DNA of 64,000 bases from NCBI GenBank assembly GCA_963700185.1, contig CAVOWP010000014.1, positions 124,001 through 188,000 of the forward strand. The letters are read 5' to 3'. A program made the position numbers and the translations under genes. The stretch is from AP-15 sp963700185 (GTDB taxonomy: Bacteria > Pseudomonadota > Alphaproteobacteria > ATCC43930 > CGMCC-115725). Below are positions 47,002 to 56,671 of the stretch, piece after piece. The stretch's first letter is position 1, and every line of letters starts with the position of its first letter. Under the pieces are notes generated by a model. The model searched no databases and was not told the origin of the DNA. It was given only the letters and a program-made list of their open reading frames with translations.

Positions 47002-48144
47002 ATGAGCCACGGACGGCTGGCACGGCGGCGCCTATTGGCACTTGGGCTCGGCGGGATCGCCGGGCTCGGAGCCCAAACTCTAGTTGAAGGACGCAAGGCG
47101 ATGGCTCAAAGTACACCGGAGACGGTCGTCTATGTATCGAACGCCGGCAGCAAGGAGGTGTTCGTCCTGGCGATGAACCGGGCGACGGGCGCGCTCGAGC
47201 TGATCGAGAAAACCCCGGTTCCCGGGACCGACAAGCCCTCGCCGGCCAGCCTGCCGATGGCGACCAGCCCGGATAAGCATTTTCTATACGCGCAGCTGCG
47301 CAGCGAGCCGTATCCGGTCTCGACATTTGCCATTGATCCGACTACCGGCCGGCTCAGGCACGTGGCGACAACCTCGCTTGTCGACCAGATGGCGTACATC
47401 AACACCGACCGCAACGGAAAATTTCTGCTTGCCGCCTCGTATGTCGGCGCCAAGCTGGCGATCTACCCGATCAACGCGCAGCGCATCGTCGAGGCAAAAG
47501 CGACCCAGATCCTCGACACCAAGCCCAAGGCGCATTGCGTCGTCATCGATGCCGGCAACAAGTACGTTTACGTTCCGGTGCTCGGCGGCGACATCGTGAT
47601 GGAGCTGAAGTTCGACCCGGCCACCGGCACAGTATCGCCAAACGGGTCGGGCGAGATCGCCACCAAAGCGGGTGCCGGGCCGCGCCACCTTACCCTGCAC
47701 CCCAATGGGAAATTCGCCTATCTGATCACCGAGACGACAGCGACGATCGGCACCTTTGCGGTCGACCCGGCTTCGGGGGCCCTAAAGGAGTTGCAATTCG
47801 TCGATACCAACGAATACAACGAGCAGCCTGCGGCCTCGGACATCCATGTGACGCCGGACGGCAAGTTTCTCTATGGCGCCGAGCGCAAGACCAGCATGCT
47901 GATCGGCTACAAGATCGACCCCGACAAGGGCACCCTGACCCAGATCGGCCGCTTCCCGACCGAGAAGACGCCGCGCGGCTTCGCAATCGACCCGCGCGGC
48001 AAGTTCCTGCTGTCAGTCGGCATGGACTCGGCCGGGATGACGATCTATTCGATCGACCAGGCGAGCGGCGAACTGAAGCCGATCGGTCACTATCCGATGG
48101 GGACGCAGCCGAACTGGGTCGAGATCGTCGATCTGACCGGCTAG
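47002..48144 (+). CDS. Lactonase-family seven-bladed beta-propeller, exported
   Basis: The 380-residue protein has an Arg-rich (RRRLLALGLGG) Tat-like signal followed by repeated blades such as TPETVVYVSNAGSKEVFVLAM, YPVSTFAIDPTTGRLRHVAT, GPRHLTLHPNGKFAYLITE and GFAIDPRGKFLLSVG. It belongs to the 6-phosphogluconolactonase-like (Pgl/YbhE) family. With an export signal, it probably acts on a lactone or as a binding propeller in the periplasm, not on 6-phosphogluconolactone. It is preceded by about 300 bp of non-coding DNA in which no element was recognised. Confidence 0.85.
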   Translation: MSHGRLARRRLLALGLGGIAGLGAQTLVEGRKAMAQSTPETVVYVSNAGSKEVFVLAMNRATGALELIEKTPVPGTDKPSPASLPMATSPDKHFLYAQLRSEPYPVSTFAIDPTTGRLRHVATTSLVDQMAYINTDRNGKFLLAASYVGAKLAIYPINAQRIVEAKATQILDTKPKAHCVVIDAGNKYVYVPVLGGDIVMELKFDPATGTVSPNGSGEIATKAGAGPRHLTLHPNGKFAYLITETTATIGTFAVDPASGALKELQFVDTNEYNEQPAASDIHVTPDGKFLYGAERKTSMLIGYKIDPDKGTLTQIGRFPTEKTPRGFAIDPRGKFLLSVGMDSAGMTIYSIDQASGELKPIGHYPMGTQPNWVEIVDLTG

Positions 48145-48155
48145 GCACTGGGCTC

Positions 48156-48296
48156 TCAATGCGGGATAGGGAACAGGCTAGACCACAAGCCGACCAACTC
48201 GATGAAGATCAGGTAACTTGCGACGACGTAGTTGAGAACACGCGGTATGAGAAGGATCAGTATACCTGCGATGAGCACGAGCAACGGCTGGATCAC
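48156..48296 (-). CDS. DUF3096-like membrane microprotein
   Basis: A 46-codon frame from GTG 48296 reads VIQPLLVLIAGILILLIPRV and then NYVVASYLIFIELVGLW, matching the small DUF3096 family, which has a Q-P-L-x-A-L-I-A-G-I-L-I-L opening and two short membrane helices. The start is the GTG that begins the conserved part; the frame stays open for about 40 codons upstream but without an ATG. Function is unknown. It lies between a lactonase-like gene and the HlyD gene. Confidence 0.6.
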   Translation of the reverse strand: MIQPLLVLIAGILILLIPRVLNYVVASYLIFIELVGLWSSLFPIPH

Positions 48297-48447
48297 AAAC
48301 GAGCGGCCCAGGGCGGTTTCGTAATCGCGTCGGGTCCCGATTTCGCCCAGGCGACGGCCGTTGGGGATCGTGGCGCGGCAACGATAGTATCATTATTGAT
48401 GCCGTTCTTCCCCCGGGACCCTTCCATCGGCGCCAGCGACTGAGGTC

Positions 48448-49572
48448 ATGACGGATCAGGATACGACAATCCGCCTACGCGAGGTGGCTCGAGCGCGGTC
48501 ACAGCCGGCCGAGGCTAGTCCCGCAGAGCCCGCCTCGCCGCATGAAAAGACCGCCGAGCGGCCGCCTGAAGCGACGGCAAAGCCGCAGGACGCGGGTGTT
48601 GGTGGTTATCGGCGGCGCGTCCTTCTTGTGCTCTCCTCGATCGCGCTGGCGCTCGCGCTGTACTGGGCGTCGGGCTATTTCGTCGCCTATACCGACGATG
48701 CCTATGTCACCTCCGATTTCGTCGACGTCGCTCCTTACATCAGCGGCCGAATCGCCAGCGTAAATGTCATCGACAATCAGACGGTGAAAAAAGGCGAATT
48801 GCTGGCGACAATCGATCCGACGCCTTTCCAGCTTGCGTTGAATGAGAAGCAGGCAAAAAAGACCGAAGCCGAGGCGCAGCTTGCGGTCGACCGAGACGTC
48901 ATTGTCGCGGCACAGGCCCAGCGCGACGACGCCGCGGCGAAGGAGCGGCTGGCGAGCGACAATGTGCGCCGGGCCACGCCGATCACAGCCGCGGGTTTTT
49001 ACTCCCGTCAGGGGCTCGACACCTTGACCGCCAAAGAACAAGAGGCAAAGGCAGCTTTGGCCGATGCCGAGGCCGCTATCGCGAAGGCGCAGCAGACGCT
49101 GGCTCTGCACCAGGCAACCGTCGCAGCGATCAGCGCCGAAATCGCCTATTTGCAGTGGCAGATCGAGCAGACAAAGCTGCTTGCCCCGACGGACGGCGCG
49201 ATTACCCAACTGACCTTGCGGGTCGGCGACCAAGCCGTGGAAAACAAGTCGCTGATTGGTTTGGTCGACGCGCATGCCTGGCGGATTTATGCGAATTACA
49301 AGGAAACTGTGATCCGCCATATGAAAGTCGGCCATACCGCCTGGGTCTGGCTCGATACTTACCCATGGCGTTTTCATCGCGCCACAATCCAGGGCATCGC
49401 GCGCGGAATCAGCCGCCAGTCGACCGAGCGCAAACTCTTGCCCTATGTCGCGCCGACCACCGACTGGATCCGGTTGGAGCGGCGCTTCCCGGTGACACTG
49501 GTATTGCAGGATCTGAGCCCGGATATAACGCTCCATATGGGTGCCGACGCGCGCACGATCATCTTTTACTGA
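48448..49572 (+). CDS. HlyD/EmrA-type membrane fusion protein
   Basis: The 374-residue protein has one transmembrane helix near residue 55 (VLLVLSSIALALALYW), the biotinyl-lipoyl-like halves (TDDAYVTSDFVDVAPYISGRIASVNVIDNQTVKKGELLATIDP and LLAPTDGAITQLTLRVGD), and an alpha-helical hairpin of about 110 residues between them. It bridges an inner-membrane pump and the outer membrane. The FUSC permease starts 9 bp downstream, so the two form one aromatic-compound efflux system of the AaeAB kind. Confidence 0.9.
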   Translation: MTDQDTTIRLREVARARSQPAEASPAEPASPHEKTAERPPEATAKPQDAGVGGYRRRVLLVLSSIALALALYWASGYFVAYTDDAYVTSDFVDVAPYISGRIASVNVIDNQTVKKGELLATIDPTPFQLALNEKQAKKTEAEAQLAVDRDVIVAAQAQRDDAAAKERLASDNVRRATPITAAGFYSRQGLDTLTAKEQEAKAALADAEAAIAKAQQTLALHQATVAAISAEIAYLQWQIEQTKLLAPTDGAITQLTLRVGDQAVENKSLIGLVDAHAWRIYANYKETVIRHMKVGHTAWVWLDTYPWRFHRATIQGIARGISRQSTERKLLPYVAPTTDWIRLERRFPVTLVLQDLSPDITLHMGADARTIIFY

Positions 49573-49580
49573 AGCTGACG

Positions 49581-50717
49581 ATGTTGCGCGAACTGACCGG
49601 CGCGCTGAACACTGAATTCCACTCGTTCGAGCTTCGTGGAACCCGTGGCATTGCGGCTCTCGCGGCAGTGCTGTCGGTGACGCTGGCGGTGTTGGCGGCG
49701 TTCCTGCTCCACTCCGACGAGCCATGGTGGGCGGCGATTTCCGCCTGGATGGTGGGCCGCTCCTCCTTGGCGGCGGCGCTGTCGCGGGGCGTAATGCGGA
49801 TCATTGGGAGCGCTGTGGGTGCGGCAATCGCCGTGGTTGTCATCGGGTTGTTCGTCTACGACCCGCTGCCATTCTGTCTGTGCCTGTTTGCGTTGGCGTG
49901 CGCTGGCCTCGTCGGGTTCGCAATCTCGCGTCACGGCTATGCCTGGCTGATCGGAGCTATCACCGGCAATCTGGTGATGCTGATCGCACTCGAACGGCCG
50001 GAAATCACGTTTAGTATCGCCGTGAACCGCGTTCTCGATGTGACAATAGGCACGACAGCCGCGCTGCTCGTAACCTTCTTGCTTCCTGAGGACAGCGGTG
50101 TCCCCAGTCCGGCCTCGACCTCGCCAACCCCGCCTCCTTTGCTGTTCTGGACGCGTCGACATGCCAAGGAATTCGAACGCTGGTTGCGCGAGATTTGGCC
50201 GCTGGTGTTTCACGCCTGCCGCGGCGGCCTCACCGTAATGCTGTTGCCGCTGCTGATAACCGCGCTGGCTCCACTCGGTCCCAGCACGATGGCAGTGACC
50301 TCGGTCGCCGTGATGGCCGTCCCGACGACCGCGGTCATCGAGCCGAATGCACGGACCATCATCCAGCGCGCCATATATCGCCTTGCCGGCTGCGGGCTCG
50401 GTGCATTGATGGGCCTCTTCTGCCTCTACTGGGTCGGCTCCAGTCTCCTTGCCTGGCTGCTGCTGCTGATGGCCGGAACCTGGCTCAGCTCGCAAATCCA
50501 ATCGGGCGCCACCGGGATCGGCTATGTCGGGACCCAGGCTGGGTTCGCGTTTCTGCTGAGCATGATCCAGGGCCAGGGCCCGCCGCTCTCTCCCACCCCA
50601 GGCCTCGATCGCTTCGCCGGGATCATGGCGGGACTGTCGCTGCTGCTGGTCATTACTATGGCGATCTCCTTGTTCCGCTTGACCCCACAAACAGCAGAGC
50701 CAGCGCGCGGTGATTGA
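49581..50717 (+). CDS. FUSC-family (AaeB-like) efflux permease
   Basis: The 378-residue protein starts at ATG 49581. It has two blocks of membrane helices (AALAAVLSVTLAVLAAFLL to VTIGTTAALLVTFLL, and VMLLPLLITALAPLG to LSLLLVITMAISLF) separated by a cytoplasmic Pro-rich linker. This is the FUSC/aromatic acid exporter layout, although it is shorter than AaeB. It works with the adjacent HlyD-type protein to export small aromatic compounds. Confidence 0.87.
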   Translation: MLRELTGALNTEFHSFELRGTRGIAALAAVLSVTLAVLAAFLLHSDEPWWAAISAWMVGRSSLAAALSRGVMRIIGSAVGAAIAVVVIGLFVYDPLPFCLCLFALACAGLVGFAISRHGYAWLIGAITGNLVMLIALERPEITFSIAVNRVLDVTIGTTAALLVTFLLPEDSGVPSPASTSPTPPPLLFWTRRHAKEFERWLREIWPLVFHACRGGLTVMLLPLLITALAPLGPSTMAVTSVAVMAVPTTAVIEPNARTIIQRAIYRLAGCGLGALMGLFCLYWVGSSLLAWLLLLMAGTWLSSQIQSGATGIGYVGTQAGFAFLLSMIQGQGPPLSPTPGLDRFAGIMAGLSLLLVITMAISLFRLTPQTAEPARGD

Positions 50718-50765
50718 CAAGCCGCGCCGGCGACGTTGTGATCCAGACAGCACCGATCTCGCACC

Positions 50766-51821
50766 ATGGAGGGACACTTGGCCAAGTACAGGATCGCGAC
50801 GCCAACCGGCGCCAGCTTTACGACCGCCGGCGATTACGGGTACGAAATGGAGGCGCTGACGCCGATCGACGCCGAGATCTTCGAGGTGCGCCCGGGGTCC
50901 GAGGAAGAGTTTGTCAGCGCCGTGCGCGAGGCCGACGCGCTTTACGCGAAGGGGCGGCGGATCACCAAGCGGATGATCGACGGTCTTGATCGCTGCAAGA
51001 TCATCGCGCTCGGCAGCGTCGGCGTCAACTCGGTGGATGTCGAGGCGGCGACAGCAAAGGGCATTCCGGTCACCAACTGCCCCGACACCTTTATCGACGA
51101 AGTCGCCGACCATGCGATGACGTTGATCCTCGCCAGCTTCCGGCGGCTCATCGTGCAAGATAGGCTGGTGCGGGAAGGGCGCTGGGCCGAGGGCCGGCCG
51201 ATGCTGTCGAAGATCCCGCGCCTCATGGGCATGACTTTGGGCCTCGTTTCGTTTGGCCATGTGGCACGGGCAGTGGCGGCGCGGGCAAAGCCTTTCGGCC
51301 TGCACGTCATCGCTTATGACCCGTTCATCGAGGAGCTGGTCATGATCAGCCACGGCGTCGAGCCAGTCAGCCTGCCCGAACTCCTGACGCGCTCCGACAT
51401 CATCTCGATGCATGCGCCGGCAACCGAAAGCGCCAACCGGCTGCTGCGCGAGGAGCATTTCCGCCAGATGAAGAAGACGGCGCTCTACGTCAGCACCGGA
51501 CGCGGGCCGACGACCGACGAGGCCGCGCTGATCAAGGCGCTCGACGAGGGCTGGATCGCCGGCGCCGGGCTCGATGTGCTCGAACAGGAGCCGCCGGGCA
51601 ACAACAACCCGCTCCTCAAGATGGACAACGTGATCCTGACCGCGCATGTCGCCTCGGCCTCCGCCCGGTTCGACCCGGCTCGGCGGCGCCGCGTCGGTCT
51701 CGAATTGTCGCTGGTGCTCGGCGGCAAATGGCCGATGTCCTGCGTCAACCCGTCGGTGCTCGCCAAGACCAACCTGCGGCGCTGGCAGCCGGTGTCGATG
51801 GAGCGCGGCCCGAACTCCTGA
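50766..51821 (+). CDS. D-isomer 2-hydroxyacid dehydrogenase
   Basis: The 351-residue protein may start at ATG 50766 or at TTG 50778, which has GGAGGG upstream. The NAD-binding motif is divergent (LMGMTLGLVSFGHVARAVA). The catalytic triad region is present: Arg in IALGSVGVNSVD (weak) and STGRGPTTDEAAL, Glu in VLEQEPP, and His in LTAHVASAS. It is related to CtBP-like and phosphoglycerate-dehydrogenase-like enzymes that reduce 2-keto acids. It precedes a gluconolactonase-like gene by 19 bp, which suggests a shared sugar-acid pathway. Confidence 0.85.
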   Translation: MEGHLAKYRIATPTGASFTTAGDYGYEMEALTPIDAEIFEVRPGSEEEFVSAVREADALYAKGRRITKRMIDGLDRCKIIALGSVGVNSVDVEAATAKGIPVTNCPDTFIDEVADHAMTLILASFRRLIVQDRLVREGRWAEGRPMLSKIPRLMGMTLGLVSFGHVARAVAARAKPFGLHVIAYDPFIEELVMISHGVEPVSLPELLTRSDIISMHAPATESANRLLREEHFRQMKKTALYVSTGRGPTTDEAALIKALDEGWIAGAGLDVLEQEPPGNNNPLLKMDNVILTAHVASASARFDPARRRRVGLELSLVLGGKWPMSCVNPSVLAKTNLRRWQPVSMERGPNS

Positions 51822-51840
51822 TCCGGGAGGATTGGAGGTG

Positions 51841-52860
<1,020 letters not shown>

Positions 52861-52865
52861 CCCTT

Positions 52866-52889
52866 CCCTCCCCCGCACGCGGGGGAGGG
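52866..52889. terminator. Perfect 11-bp-arm hairpin between convergent genes
   Basis: CCCTCCCCCGC and GCGGGGGAGGG are perfect inverted arms two bases apart. The hairpin lies exactly between the SMP-30 stop (52860) and the trpE(G) stop (52890) on the other strand. It is a copy of the same repeat family found at 23246 and 59056 and can serve both genes. Confidence 0.6.
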
Positions 52890-55046
52890 TTAGGGTGGGG
52901 GCAAAGCCGCCATTACAGAGGCGATGATCGGCATGCCGATTTCATCGCGCAATGTCATCACCGATTCCGGGTGAAACTGCACGGCGGCGATCGGCAGGCT
53001 TTGGTGCTCGACCGCCATCACGATGCCGTCCTCGGTTTCGGCGGTCACCGAAAGCCCCGGCGGCAATGTGCTGCGCCGGGCATGCAATGAATGATACCGC
53101 CCGACGATGAACTCGCTCGGCAGGCCGCATAACAGCCGGCCGCCGCGCACGCGGACCAGCGACGGCTTGCCGTGCATCGGCGGGTCGAGCACCGCCAGCG
53201 AGCCGCCAAAATACTCGACGATCCCCTGCAGGCCGAGGCATACCCCGAACACGGGCAAATGGCGCCGAAGCGCGAGATCGAGGGTTTTGGCCATTGCGAA
53301 ATCGGCGGGCCGGCCCGGTCCCGGCGACAGCACGACGAGATCGTGTCGGCCGCCTGCCCGCAGCTCGGCGCGGGCCAGATCGGGGCGCATCGTCACGACC
53401 TCGGCGCCGGTGGTGCGGATGTAATTGGCCAAGGTGTGAACAAAAGAGTCTTCGTGATCGATCAACAGTACCCGACGACCCTTGCCGATTTCGGCTGCCG
53501 TCCCCGCGGGGGTGGCGGGCGTTGCCGTCGTCCCGCGGATCGCGGTGAACATCGCCGCCGCCTTCAAACGGGTCTCGGCTTCTTCTGCCTCCGGATCGCT
53601 GTCGTAAAGCAACGTCGCCCCGGCGCGGACTTCGGCAACGCCGTCCTTCATGCGGATCGTGCGCAGTGTGAGGCCGGTGTTCATGTTGCCGTCAAACGTC
53701 ACTCGCCCGATAGCCCCGCCATACCAACGGCGCGACGACCGCTCCTCCTCTTCGATAAAGCGGATCGCCCAGCGCTTTGGCGCCCCCGTCACCGTCACTG
53801 CCCAGGCGTGGCTAAGGAAACCATCCAGCGCGTCGAAATCCTCGCGCAGCACGCCATCGACGTGATCGACAGTGTGGATCAGCCGCGAATAGAGCTCGAT
53901 CTGGCGGCGCCCGATGACCCGCACGGTGCCCGGCACGCAGACCCGCGACTTGTCGTTGCGGTCGACGTCCGTGCACATGGTGAGCTCGCTCTCGTCCTTA
54001 GCGGAATTGAGCAATTCCCGGATGCGCTCGGCATCTTCGACCGGATCGCGGCCGCGCGCGATCGTGCCGCTGATCGGGCAGGTCTCGATCCTCCTGCCCT
54101 CGACCCGGACATACATTTCGGGCGAGGCGGCGACCAGAAACTCGCCCTCGCCGAGATTGATCAATGCGCCGTAGGGTGCGGGATTGGCCTGTCGCAGGCG
54201 ATGAAAGACCACGCTCGGCGAGTCGGCGCAAAGATCGGCGAAGAGCTGCCCGGGCACGACCTCGAACAAATCCCCGCGCATAAAGGCCGCTCGGGCGCGT
54301 TCGACCAGCGCGGCGTATTCGCCGGGACCATGGTCGCTCTCGTTTGGCCGGCGGGCCGGCAGATGCTGAAGGCCATAGGGAGCCGGTGGAGTCGAGCGCG
54401 GCAGATCGCGCGTCGAGACGCTCCCCACATCGAATTCGTAGCGGTGCGTCTCCGAGATCTGCCGCATATGGTCGACCACGAGGATCTCGTCGGGCAGATA
54501 GAGGACGAGATCGCGCTGGTCCTCGGGCCGCGGCAGGCGCAGCTGCATCGGTTCGAATTGGAACACCAGGTCGTAGCCGAACGCGCCGTAGAGCCCGAGG
54601 TGCTGGTCCTCGGCACTACCGAACAGATCGACCAGGACGCGCAGAACCGAGAATACCGACGGCTGCCGGCTGCGACTCTCTTCCGGGAAGCGCTGCTCAG
54701 TCTGCTCGATCTCGCCCGATATCCGATCTCGCCCGACCAGCTCGGCGCGAATTGCGGCAAGGCCTGCGAGGCTCTCCGCAACCGGGTCCAGCAGAACGAA
54801 GCCGCGCTCGTTCAGCACATCGATCGAGAACCGGCGCCCGCGCGCGGTGAAAATCAGCGGCGGGTCGACAAAGCCCATATCCCACCGCGTGTAACGGCCG
54901 GGAAACTCGAAGCTCGAGGAAAATAAGACCCCGCGCCGCTCGTCGAGCGCTTGCGCCAACGCGGTATCGGCCGGCTGATACTCGTGATTGCGGATCTCCC
55001 GCGTGACGCGGATGCCGCCTTTCGTAATGTAGCTCGTGGGCTTCAT
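52890..55046 (-). CDS. trpE: Anthranilate synthase, fused TrpE-TrpG
   Basis: The 718-residue protein starts at ATG 55046, with AGAGGG upstream. Residues 1-510 are the chorismate-binding component (GEFLVAASPEMYVRVEGRRIETCPISGTIARG, ELTMCTDVDRNDKSRVC). Residues 525-718 are the glutamine amidotransferase, with the nucleophile Cys in GVCLGLQGIVEYFGG and the His/Glu pair in QFHPESV. It makes anthranilate from chorismate and glutamine, the first step of tryptophan synthesis. The fused TrpE(G) form is typical of rhizobia and some other alphaproteobacteria. A 14-codon leader peptide with three Trp codons and a terminator hairpin precede it, so it is regulated by attenuation. Confidence 0.95.
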   Translation of the reverse strand: MKPTSYITKGGIRVTREIRNHEYQPADTALAQALDERRGVLFSSSFEFPGRYTRWDMGFVDPPLIFTARGRRFSIDVLNERGFVLLDPVAESLAGLAAIRAELVGRDRISGEIEQTEQRFPEESRSRQPSVFSVLRVLVDLFGSAEDQHLGLYGAFGYDLVFQFEPMQLRLPRPEDQRDLVLYLPDEILVVDHMRQISETHRYEFDVGSVSTRDLPRSTPPAPYGLQHLPARRPNESDHGPGEYAALVERARAAFMRGDLFEVVPGQLFADLCADSPSVVFHRLRQANPAPYGALINLGEGEFLVAASPEMYVRVEGRRIETCPISGTIARGRDPVEDAERIRELLNSAKDESELTMCTDVDRNDKSRVCVPGTVRVIGRRQIELYSRLIHTVDHVDGVLREDFDALDGFLSHAWAVTVTGAPKRWAIRFIEEEERSSRRWYGGAIGRVTFDGNMNTGLTLRTIRMKDGVAEVRAGATLLYDSDPEAEEAETRLKAAAMFTAIRGTTATPATPAGTAAEIGKGRRVLLIDHEDSFVHTLANYIRTTGAEVVTMRPDLARAELRAGGRHDLVVLSPGPGRPADFAMAKTLDLALRRHLPVFGVCLGLQGIVEYFGGSLAVLDPPMHGKPSLVRVRGGRLLCGLPSEFIVGRYHSLHARRSTLPPGLSVTAETEDGIVMAVEHQSLPIAAVQFHPESVMTLRDEIGMPIIASVMAALPPP

Positions 55047-55103
55047 GGGGATCCCTCTGGTTGGGATCGCCTGGGGGTCCGGGTAGGTTCGTCCTGAATC
55101 GCG

Positions 55104-55133
55104 AAGGCCGCCCGGTGCTCCCTGGGCGGCCTT
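55104..55133 (-). terminator. trp attenuator hairpin
   Basis: On the minus strand the leader RNA has a perfect 10 bp stem, AAGGCCGCCC and GGGCGGCCTT, with a 10-nt loop. It lies between the trpL stop and the trpE(G) start. A GGCGGCC segment just after trpL (about 55150-55156) is complementary to the upstream arm of the stem and could form the antiterminator. The T-tract is short. Confidence 0.75.
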
Positions 55134-55161
55134 AGTTGGAATAGAAATGCGGCCGCCTTGT

Positions 55162-55206
55162 TTAGACGGGCCACCACCAAGTCGATGATGTTGCGAAACG
55201 GACCAT
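55162..55206 (-). CDS. trpL: trp leader peptide MVRFATSSTWWWPV
   Basis: Fourteen codons with three consecutive tryptophan codons (TGG TGG TGG) precede the attenuator and the trpE(G) gene. It has the same length and WWW layout as the trpL leader peptide described in Sinorhizobium meliloti. When charged tRNA-Trp is scarce, the ribosome stalls on the Trp codons and the terminator does not form. In S. meliloti this peptide and the released leader RNA also have regulatory roles in trans, which might hold here. Confidence 0.88.
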   Translation of the reverse strand: MVRFATSSTWWWPV

Positions 55207-55330
55207 GCCGTTCCATACCAGCTGGCTACCGCCAATGCAATTGCCAAGTTGAGGGTCATGCGATCGGGTGTTCCTGTCGGGTGATGTCGCCCAACGGAAT
55301 TCCCGATCAGGCCTAACATAGAGGCACAGC

Positions 55331-56671
55331 TTGCAGCTTTTCGACGCCGCGCATTTCTCGGACTGGCTGGGGCGGCTGCGTGATCTCGCCGCCTCGCCGG
55401 CAGTCCTCGAACCTGTCGTTCTACAGCTCGCCTGCATCATCGCATCGTTTTTGTCGGCATGGGCGATCCGAGCTGCGACCCGGCCGTGGACCGACCGGTT
55501 CGTCGAGCGCCTCACAATGCGGTATCGCGTGCCTCGCCTTCCGGCCGGGCTGCGCGGGCTGGCGATATTTTGTTACGCCTGGCTCATCCTCGTTTTCACG
55601 GAACAGGCCATCGCGCAGCTCGGTGCCGACTACCGGCTGATCGGCATTGCCGCCAGCCTGAGCGGGCTGTGGATCGTGATCAGGGCGTCGGCGCTGCTGC
55701 TGCGAGACCCGTTGCTGGCACGGGCCGTGGCGGCGATCGCCTGGATCGTCGCCGCGTTGGACATCATGGGGCTGCTGCCGGCGACGTCGGCGGCGCTCGA
55801 CAATCTGGCGATAACGATCGGCACCTTGCGGATTTCCGTGCTACTCGTCATCAAGGCGGTGCTCGTCGTCGCGATCCTGCTGTGGATCGCCCTCGGTCTC
55901 TCTCGGGTGATCGACACCAGGCTTCAGAACTCGGCGGCACTGAGCCCTTCAGTGCGGGTGCTGACGTGCAATCTCGTCCGGATTGCGCTGATTTCGGTAG
56001 CGCTGCTGATCGGCCTCAATGCCGTCGGCATCGACCTCACCGCCTTCGCGGTCTTCAGCGGCGCCGTCGGTGTCGGCATCGGCTTTGGCCTGCAAAAGAT
56101 CGTCTCGAATTTCGTCAGCGGCATCATCCTGCTGCTCGAGCGCTCGATAAAGCCCGGGGATGTGATCGAGGTCGGCAGCACCTTCGGTTCCGTCACCTAT
56201 CTCGGGGCGCGCTATGCCTCGGTGCGCGGCCGAGACGGCAAGGAATACCTGATCCCGAACGAAAACCTGATCACCAATCAGGTCGTCAACTGGTCCTATT
56301 CGAGCTTGCTGGTCCGGCTCGACGTGCCGTTCGGCGTCGCGTATGACAGCGATCTGCACGCGGTGCGCGAACTTGCCGTCGAGGTGGCGAAGCGGACCGA
56401 ACGCGTGCTCGCCTCGCCAACCCCCGTCTGTCACTTGACCGCGTTCGGCGATAGCGCGGTCCATTTGCTGCTCCGCTTCTGGATCGAGGATCCGGCGAAC
56501 GGCGTGACGAACATCAAGGGCGCGGTGCTGCTCGGTCTATGGGACGCATTCAGGGAGCACCGGATCGAGATGCCGTTCCCGCAGCGGGATGTGCGCATTC
56601 GTGAACTGCCGCCGGCGGCCGCACATTATTGCGGCGCCGAATCGGAGATAGACGGTGAGGGAGTCCGCTGA
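55331..56671 (+). CDS. MscS-family mechanosensitive channel
   Basis: The 446-residue protein uses TTG 55331 as its start. About six membrane segments precede the MscS core: the pore helix AVFSGAVGVGIGFGLQKIVSNFVSGIILLLE, then KPGDVIEVGSTFGSVTYLGARYASVRGRDGKEYLIPNENLI and NWSYSS, typical of the beta domain. It opens under membrane tension and protects against osmotic shock. The upstream gap is shared with the divergent trp leader. The 3' end overlaps a convergent MscS gene by 46 bp. Confidence 0.9.
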   Translation: MQLFDAAHFSDWLGRLRDLAASPAVLEPVVLQLACIIASFLSAWAIRAATRPWTDRFVERLTMRYRVPRLPAGLRGLAIFCYAWLILVFTEQAIAQLGADYRLIGIAASLSGLWIVIRASALLLRDPLLARAVAAIAWIVAALDIMGLLPATSAALDNLAITIGTLRISVLLVIKAVLVVAILLWIALGLSRVIDTRLQNSAALSPSVRVLTCNLVRIALISVALLIGLNAVGIDLTAFAVFSGAVGVGIGFGLQKIVSNFVSGIILLLERSIKPGDVIEVGSTFGSVTYLGARYASVRGRDGKEYLIPNENLITNQVVNWSYSSLLVRLDVPFGVAYDSDLHAVRELAVEVAKRTERVLASPTPVCHLTAFGDSAVHLLLRFWIEDPANGVTNIKGAVLLGLWDAFREHRIEMPFPQRDVRIRELPPAAAHYCGAESEIDGEGVR

